Source: Candidatus Woesearchaeota archaeon (GTDB taxonomy: Archaea; Nanobdellota; Nanobdellia; Woesearchaeales; JACPBV01). From it: a stretch of DNA of 24,947 nucleotides. The notes beneath the pieces were generated by a model. The model searched no databases, was not told the DNA's origin, and saw only the letters and a program-made list of their open reading frames with translations. Location of the stretch: NCBI GenBank assembly GCA_016180165.1, contig JACPBU010000015.1:1-24947 (forward strand), read 5' to 3'. Position numbers and translations under genes: made by a program. This document shows positions 22,133 through 24,947 of this stretch, piece after piece. Every line of letters starts with the position of its first letter. The first letter of the stretch is position 1.

Positions 22133-22204
22133 TTAGCCCATCATACCTCTTATCATGCCTACCACCATATATCCCACCATGCATCCCGTCATACAAACCG
22201 CCAT
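22133..22204 (-). CDS. Possible 23-aa tetrapeptide-repeat microprotein
   Basis: The minus strand reads MAVC-MTGC-MVGY-MVVG-MIRG-MMG and then TAA, with an ATG every 12 bases. A TATA-like CTATAAACT is about 20 bases upstream of ATG 22204. The peptide is hydrophobic with M-x-x-G spacing. It may be a microprotein, the tail of a decayed gene, or a pure DNA repeat. Confidence 0.3.
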   Translation of the reverse strand: MAVCMTGCMVGYMVVGMIRGMMG

Positions 22205-22213
22205 GCAAAAAAC
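22142..22213. repeat. 12-bp-period degenerate tandem repeat, six units
   Basis: CAT begins each unit at 22142, 22154, 22166, 22178, 22190 and 22202 without a break in phase. The other nine bases vary and are C/A-rich. The regular spacing in an otherwise non-coding gap is not explained by neighbouring genes. Confidence 0.7.
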
Positions 22214-22267
22214 TGATAAAGTTTATAGCCAGAATTTTAATTGAGTATAATTAGAGGTGATAAGACC

Positions 22268-22864
22268 ATGGAACACTATTTTTCGCCGAAGCCTGCATCG
22301 CCTCTCCGGGAGATGACAATTGCTGCCTCTCTGTTAGGCCACCAGCTTGCATTCAAGATACCATCGGGAACCTTCTCAGCTCATGGCGTCGATAAAGGGA
22401 CAAAATTGCTTATTGAAAGCGCGCTCATCCAGGGCAGCTGGAGTATCCTTGATTTTGGATGTGGATGGGGAGTTGTCGGCATAGCTTTAGGAAAAGCCTT
22501 CCCATCTGCAAAAGTTACCTTTGTTGATGTCAATAAGAGGGCCCTTGCATACACTTCAAGGAACTGTATGGAGAACCGGATAGCGAATGCTGAGTTTATT
22601 GGCGGCAAAATCCCAGAAGGGATGAAATTTGACACCATCCTCCTCAACCCGCCGCAGCATGCAGGCAAAGATGCTTGTTATGCGATGTTTAAGGAGGCGA
22701 AAGAGCACCTGAAACCCGATGGTATCTTTCAGATAGTTGCAAGGCATAACAAAGGCGGTAGGTCTTATAGCAATAAGCTGATTGAAATTTTTGGGAACGT
22801 GAATGAGAGCGCGAAGAAAGGCGGATACAGGGTGTATGTGGGCAGGCTTTCAGGGCAGAAATGA
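22268..22864 (+). CDS. RsmC-like class I methyltransferase (MTS domain)
   Basis: Protein of 198 aa. MTS-type enzymes methylate rRNA guanine N2 (RsmC family) or related substrates. The sequence shows MEHYFSPKP at the start as in archaeal members, then FKIPSGTFSAHGVDKGTKLLIES. Motif I follows in SILDFGCGWGVVGIALGK, then VTFVDVNKRALAYTSRNC (motif II, acidic D). FDTILLNPPQHAGKD carries the NPP active-site motif. A later IFQIVARHNKG strand completes the fold. ATG 22268 is chosen because GAGGTGA lies 8 bases upstream. The actual rRNA site is unknown; close archaeal proteins are annotated as 16S rRNA guanine methyltransferases. Confidence 0.88.
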   Translation: MEHYFSPKPASPLREMTIAASLLGHQLAFKIPSGTFSAHGVDKGTKLLIESALIQGSWSILDFGCGWGVVGIALGKAFPSAKVTFVDVNKRALAYTSRNCMENRIANAEFIGGKIPEGMKFDTILLNPPQHAGKDACYAMFKEAKEHLKPDGIFQIVARHNKGGRSYSNKLIEIFGNVNESAKKGGYRVYVGRLSGQK

Positions 22865-22871
22865 ATCCGTA

Positions 22872-22910
22872 TAAGGAATTAAGGGCTATCGTCTAGAGCT
22901 TAATTCATAC
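22872..22910. terminator. Hairpin between the methyltransferase and the next gene
   Basis: GAATTAAG (22876-22883) pairs with CTTAATTC (22899-22906), with a further GTAT/ATAC pairing outside after a 3-base bulge. It lacks a T-run, so it is a 3'-end structure rather than a clear terminator. Confidence 0.4.
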
Positions 22911-22926
22911 TGATAAGGGGGGAAGG

Positions 22927-22935
22927 TTTTTAAAG
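22927..22935 (+). promoter_or_regulatory. TATA box for the gene at 22957
   Basis: TTTTTAAAG centred 26 bases before ATG 22957. Confidence 0.6.
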
Positions 22936-22956
22936 CAACCTTGACTCCAAGTCTTT

Positions 22957-23439
22957 ATGCCTCAACCCTCGGAATTCAATCTGGGAATGTATGCACCCAG
23001 GAACTTTGAAGGAACAAAAATTAAGCAAGGGATAGAAGCATCAGTGACTAATGTCCTGGGATTTCATGGCCCAGAGCCTGAAAGGAGATCATTTCAGAAC
23101 CTAAGGAGGTTTTCCTTATTTCCACGTTCTGATGATACTTACAGCCAATTGATAGAGCACCTTGCAAGGATGGAAGGGATTGACAGCCCGGAAGAACTTT
23201 TTGTTGCGATGGAGAAGGCGGGATTTAGGCATCTCAACACTTATGACCCTTTTGGGGTAGACGCTACCTATCATGACAGCCTCATGGCAGAAATCAATAA
23301 TGGCGGGCCATTGGCAATTATCTCGGTTCCCAGCAAAGAAGGGGGCTTCCCTTTTGGCGGAGGGATGATAAACCATCTATTTTCTCTCGAGAGGAAGCGT
23401 GCAAAAAAAAGCGCTTCCCAGCCTGAAACGGGCCAATAA
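22957..23439 (+). CDS. Hypothetical protein, 160 aa
   Basis: No family recognised. It is soluble, with a helical stretch DTYSQLIEHLARMEGIDSPEELFVAMEKAGF (about 63-93). A likely strand LAIISVPS and a Gly-rich loop (FPFGGGMINHLF) follow near the C terminus. The tail is basic and probably disordered. It stands alone, with its own promoter, and is followed by the first copy of a two-hairpin repeat. Confidence 0.6.
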   Translation: MPQPSEFNLGMYAPRNFEGTKIKQGIEASVTNVLGFHGPEPERRSFQNLRRFSLFPRSDDTYSQLIEHLARMEGIDSPEELFVAMEKAGFRHLNTYDPFGVDATYHDSLMAEINNGGPLAIISVPSKEGGFPFGGGMINHLFSLERKRAKKSASQPETGQ

Positions 23440-23478
23440 CCATTTATCTTCTGAGAACACAAACCCCCTCAGTATTTT

Positions 23479-23563
23479 AGTAAATCGCACAAATATTTGA
23501 ACATTTGGGTATGCGATTTACTTTACCATCAAATCTCGCAAAAGTTCAATAACTTACGAGATT
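23479..23563. repeat. Two-hairpin structured element, copy 1
   Basis: Hairpin A: AGTAAATCGCA (23479-23489) pairs with TGCGATTTACT (23512-23522). Hairpin B: AATCTCG (23532-23538) pairs with CGAGATT (23557-23563), with an inner AAGTT/AACTT stem. A second copy in the same orientation lies at 24762-24849, and stem A differs by paired changes. Confidence 0.8.
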
Positions 23564-23627
23564 GGCAATTATATCCTGCTCAGCACAATGCTCCCATGAA
23601 ATCTCTTTCCAGAGATTATTTATGTTT

Positions 23628-23984
23628 TTATAAAACTTTAACCCCTTCTTTCGTCAGCGCCACCAGCCTGAATCCCATTCCCATTTCCATAAGCGCTTTT
23701 AACACCGCCATATGCTCTTTTCCTGAGCCGGAAATGAGGTTTAAAGCAACTTCAAAATCGGAAATCTTTCCCTGGAGGCTAGTTTTAATGAATTCTGATA
23801 TTTCAGACAATGTTTTCTGGAGGCTGATGAAGATGATTTCTCCTTTGGGAATATTGGGCATCTCGGCTTTCATCTCTTCCGGCGCAACAATAAAAACCTT
23901 TTCCCAGTCCATCCCTTCAATTACCTTGAGGGCATGGGCTCCAGTCCCCTTGCCGGATGAGAGGCATGTTATGAGAGAGGTCAT
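23628..23984 (-). CDS. Small archaeal protein, possible Rossmann-like fold, 118 aa
   Basis: From ATG 23984 the protein reads MTSLITCLSSGKGTGAH, then WEKVFIVAPEEM, then EVALNLISGSGKEHMAVLKALMEMG and FRLVALTKEGVKVL. The alternation of strands and helices, with a Gly/Ser loop followed by a helix, recalls the nucleotide-sensing Rossmann folds of CARF-type domains. I also recall similar small conserved archaeal proteins of unknown function. No catalytic motif can be assigned. It starts 13 bases after the upstream gene on the same strand, so the two form an operon. Confidence 0.65.
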   Translation of the reverse strand: MTSLITCLSSGKGTGAHALKVIEGMDWEKVFIVAPEEMKAEMPNIPKGEIIFISLQKTLSEISEFIKTSLQGKISDFEVALNLISGSGKEHMAVLKALMEMGMGFRLVALTKEGVKVL

Positions 23985-23997
23985 AAAAATCAAGAAG

Positions 23998-24723
23998 TTA
24001 GCCGGTGTTTAATAGGCTTACCTTTTCCTGCACACCTTTTCCTGCATCCTTCCCCGTTAGAAACGGAAAGTTGAAGGCATTATCATAAAGTTGAGATTGG
24101 ACATGACCGATCCATTCCTGAAAATCCCTGTCGCTTTTCCAGCCTATCTCCCTAATAAATTTGTCAAAATCCCTGAAGGGTTCTACGGGATAAACACAGC
24201 CAGAAATGCCCCGAAAATGCGCATCAGGAAACTCATGGATTAATGCTCCAAGGCATCCCTTATTTCCCTTCCTCTTCCCAGGGAATAATGAAAAATGCGG
24301 TGCAAGCTCACCAACAATTGCGACGTTTCCCTTGAGCTTGGGTTTTATTTTATCTTTTTCTGTTCGTTGGAATTTCTGGCCCGGCCCACTGGATTCCCAA
24401 AAATCGGCCCCATACCTCAGCCATTCTGTGCCAAATTGCGAGAGATGATATATACTTGTGTTTTGGTGGGGCATAAAATCAATGTGGTATGGGTAAAATT
24501 CGTTGGGCACGTTGCCTGTCGAAAAATGTGCATGGGGTATCGAAGATTTCCCAACGAAATTCCAAAGTCCAGCCATATTTCTGAGATATCCTTGATAACC
24601 TAAGTATGCTGTCCTCATTTCTCTGATATATCTCCTCCATTCTGTTGAAGAGCCAATTGCATAACCATTGCCTAACTGCCCGGGCTCTACAAAAACTATG
24701 AAATCGATTGATTGCTGTCCCAT
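23998..24723 (-). CDS. Hypothetical protein, 241 aa
   Basis: No family recognised. The start ATG 24723 (MGQQSIDFIVFVEPGQLG) is chosen because a TATA box lies 27 bases upstream; an in-frame ATG at 24759 lies within the promoter. The chain is rich in aromatics and His (IPHAHFSTGNVPNEFYPYHIDFMPHQNTSIYHLS). An H-x-H and several further His residues could bind metal. A later strand VAIVGELAPHFSLFP and a CLGALIHEF segment follow. It is soluble. It heads a two-gene unit with the gene at 23628-23984, and structured repeats lie on both sides of that unit. Confidence 0.6.
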   Translation of the reverse strand: MGQQSIDFIVFVEPGQLGNGYAIGSSTEWRRYIREMRTAYLGYQGYLRNMAGLWNFVGKSSIPHAHFSTGNVPNEFYPYHIDFMPHQNTSIYHLSQFGTEWLRYGADFWESSGPGQKFQRTEKDKIKPKLKGNVAIVGELAPHFSLFPGKRKGNKGCLGALIHEFPDAHFRGISGCVYPVEPFRDFDKFIREIGWKSDRDFQEWIGHVQSQLYDNAFNFPFLTGKDAGKGVQEKVSLLNTG

Positions 24724-24745
24724 TTCAAGTTGGGGGTATGGGTTG

Positions 24746-24754
24746 TAATATAAA
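24746..24754 (-). promoter_or_regulatory. TATA box for the two-gene unit
   Basis: TTTATATTA on the minus strand, centred 27 bases from ATG 24723. It is adjacent to hairpin A of the second repeat copy. Confidence 0.5.
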
Positions 24755-24761
24755 TTCATAT

Positions 24762-24849
24762 TATAGTAAATCACCGAAATTCTCAAAAGTCCAAAAGGTG
24801 ATTTACTATACTAGAAAATCTCGCAATATTTCGATAATTAACGAGATTT
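24762..24849. repeat. Two-hairpin structured element, copy 2
   Basis: Hairpin A: TATAGTAAATCACC (24762-24775) pairs perfectly with GGTGATTTACTATA (24797-24810). Hairpin B: AAATCTCG (24816-24823) pairs with CGAGATTT (24842-24849). The layout and the shared stem bases match copy 1, and it lies just upstream of the two-gene unit's promoter. Confidence 0.8.
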
Positions 24850-24867
24850 GCTATTATTGACAAAAAT

Positions 24868-24874
24868 TTATTAA
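24868..24874 (+). promoter_or_regulatory. TATA box for the edge gene
   Basis: TTTATTA centred 27 bases before ATG 24898. Confidence 0.45.
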
Positions 24875-24897
24875 GAGGGGATAATTCATGATAGATA

Positions 24898-24947
24898 ATG
24901 GAATTTAACAATGTAATTGGATTGGGTGTCCCGGAATTTCTCATTAC
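24898..24947 (+). CDS. Start of a gene cut by the window end
   Basis: ATG 24898 opens MEFNNVIGLGVPEFLI and runs past the edge. The TATA box 27 bases upstream supports it. Too short to name. Confidence 0.45.
   Translation, partial: MEFNNVIGLGVPEFLI

Noticed and set aside
23479..24849. CRISPR array
   Set aside because: There are only two repeat units 1.3 kb apart with genes between and no spacers.

Overview
The window looks archaeal. Nearly every gene has a TATA-like box centred 24-31 bases before its start codon, which implies mostly leaderless transcripts. Shine-Dalgarno motifs appear only at a few genes (4129, 22268, and an ATG at 21286). One tRNA carries an intron at the archaeal 37/38 position. 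Small proteins, many orphans and mixed domain ancestry would fit a DPANN-type archaeon (Woesearchaeota-like), but that placement is inference. No transposase, integrase, CRISPR array or rRNA was found.

Region 1-3.95 kb is a leucine-biosynthesis locus that has been broken up. leuD (97-693, -) and leuC (2509-3922, -) are of bacterial length. They are separated by a methyltransferase and a hicBA toxin-antitoxin pair on the other strand. leuC carries a perfect 7-bp tandem duplication that shifts its frame. A 25-codon relic of a second leuC 3' end lies on the other side of hicBA.

Region 4-14 kb holds an orphan 252-aa gene, a 500-bp non-coding stretch packed with hairpins, and a NorQ/CbbQ-type AAA+ ATPase overlapping a 1373-aa NorD/CbbO-like protein with a large helical N-terminal extension. 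The key residues of both partners are altered (Walker A ends in Asn; Asp to Glu changes at two MIDAS-type positions of the VWA domain). Four unrecognised or poorly recognised genes and a 25-codon membrane microprotein follow.

Region 14-17.4 kb has a broken histidine-kinase-type ATPase, a DoxX/flavodoxin-oxidoreductase pair, an orphan, and a membrane-anchored cupredoxin-fold protein lacking the usual copper-ligand Cys.

Region 17.4-20.7 kb is a cysteine cluster: an intron-containing tRNA-Cys(GCA), cysE (serine acetyltransferase) and cysS (cysteinyl-tRNA synthetase). Upstream of the tRNA, 26 bases after a good TATA box, sits a 10-codon ORF ending in four consecutive Cys codons and followed by T-tracts. 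This is a candidate cysteine-sensing leader peptide, and the most striking observation here.

Region 20.7-24.9 kb has two paralogous membrane-anchored proteins, a 12-bp-period repeat that reads as a tetrapeptide-repeat microprotein, an RsmC-like methyltransferase, orphans, and a two-gene unit bracketed by two copies of a two-hairpin element whose stems show compensatory changes. Possible frameshifts occur in leuC, the kinase-like gene and the second membrane paralogue; they could be real decay or sequence errors.
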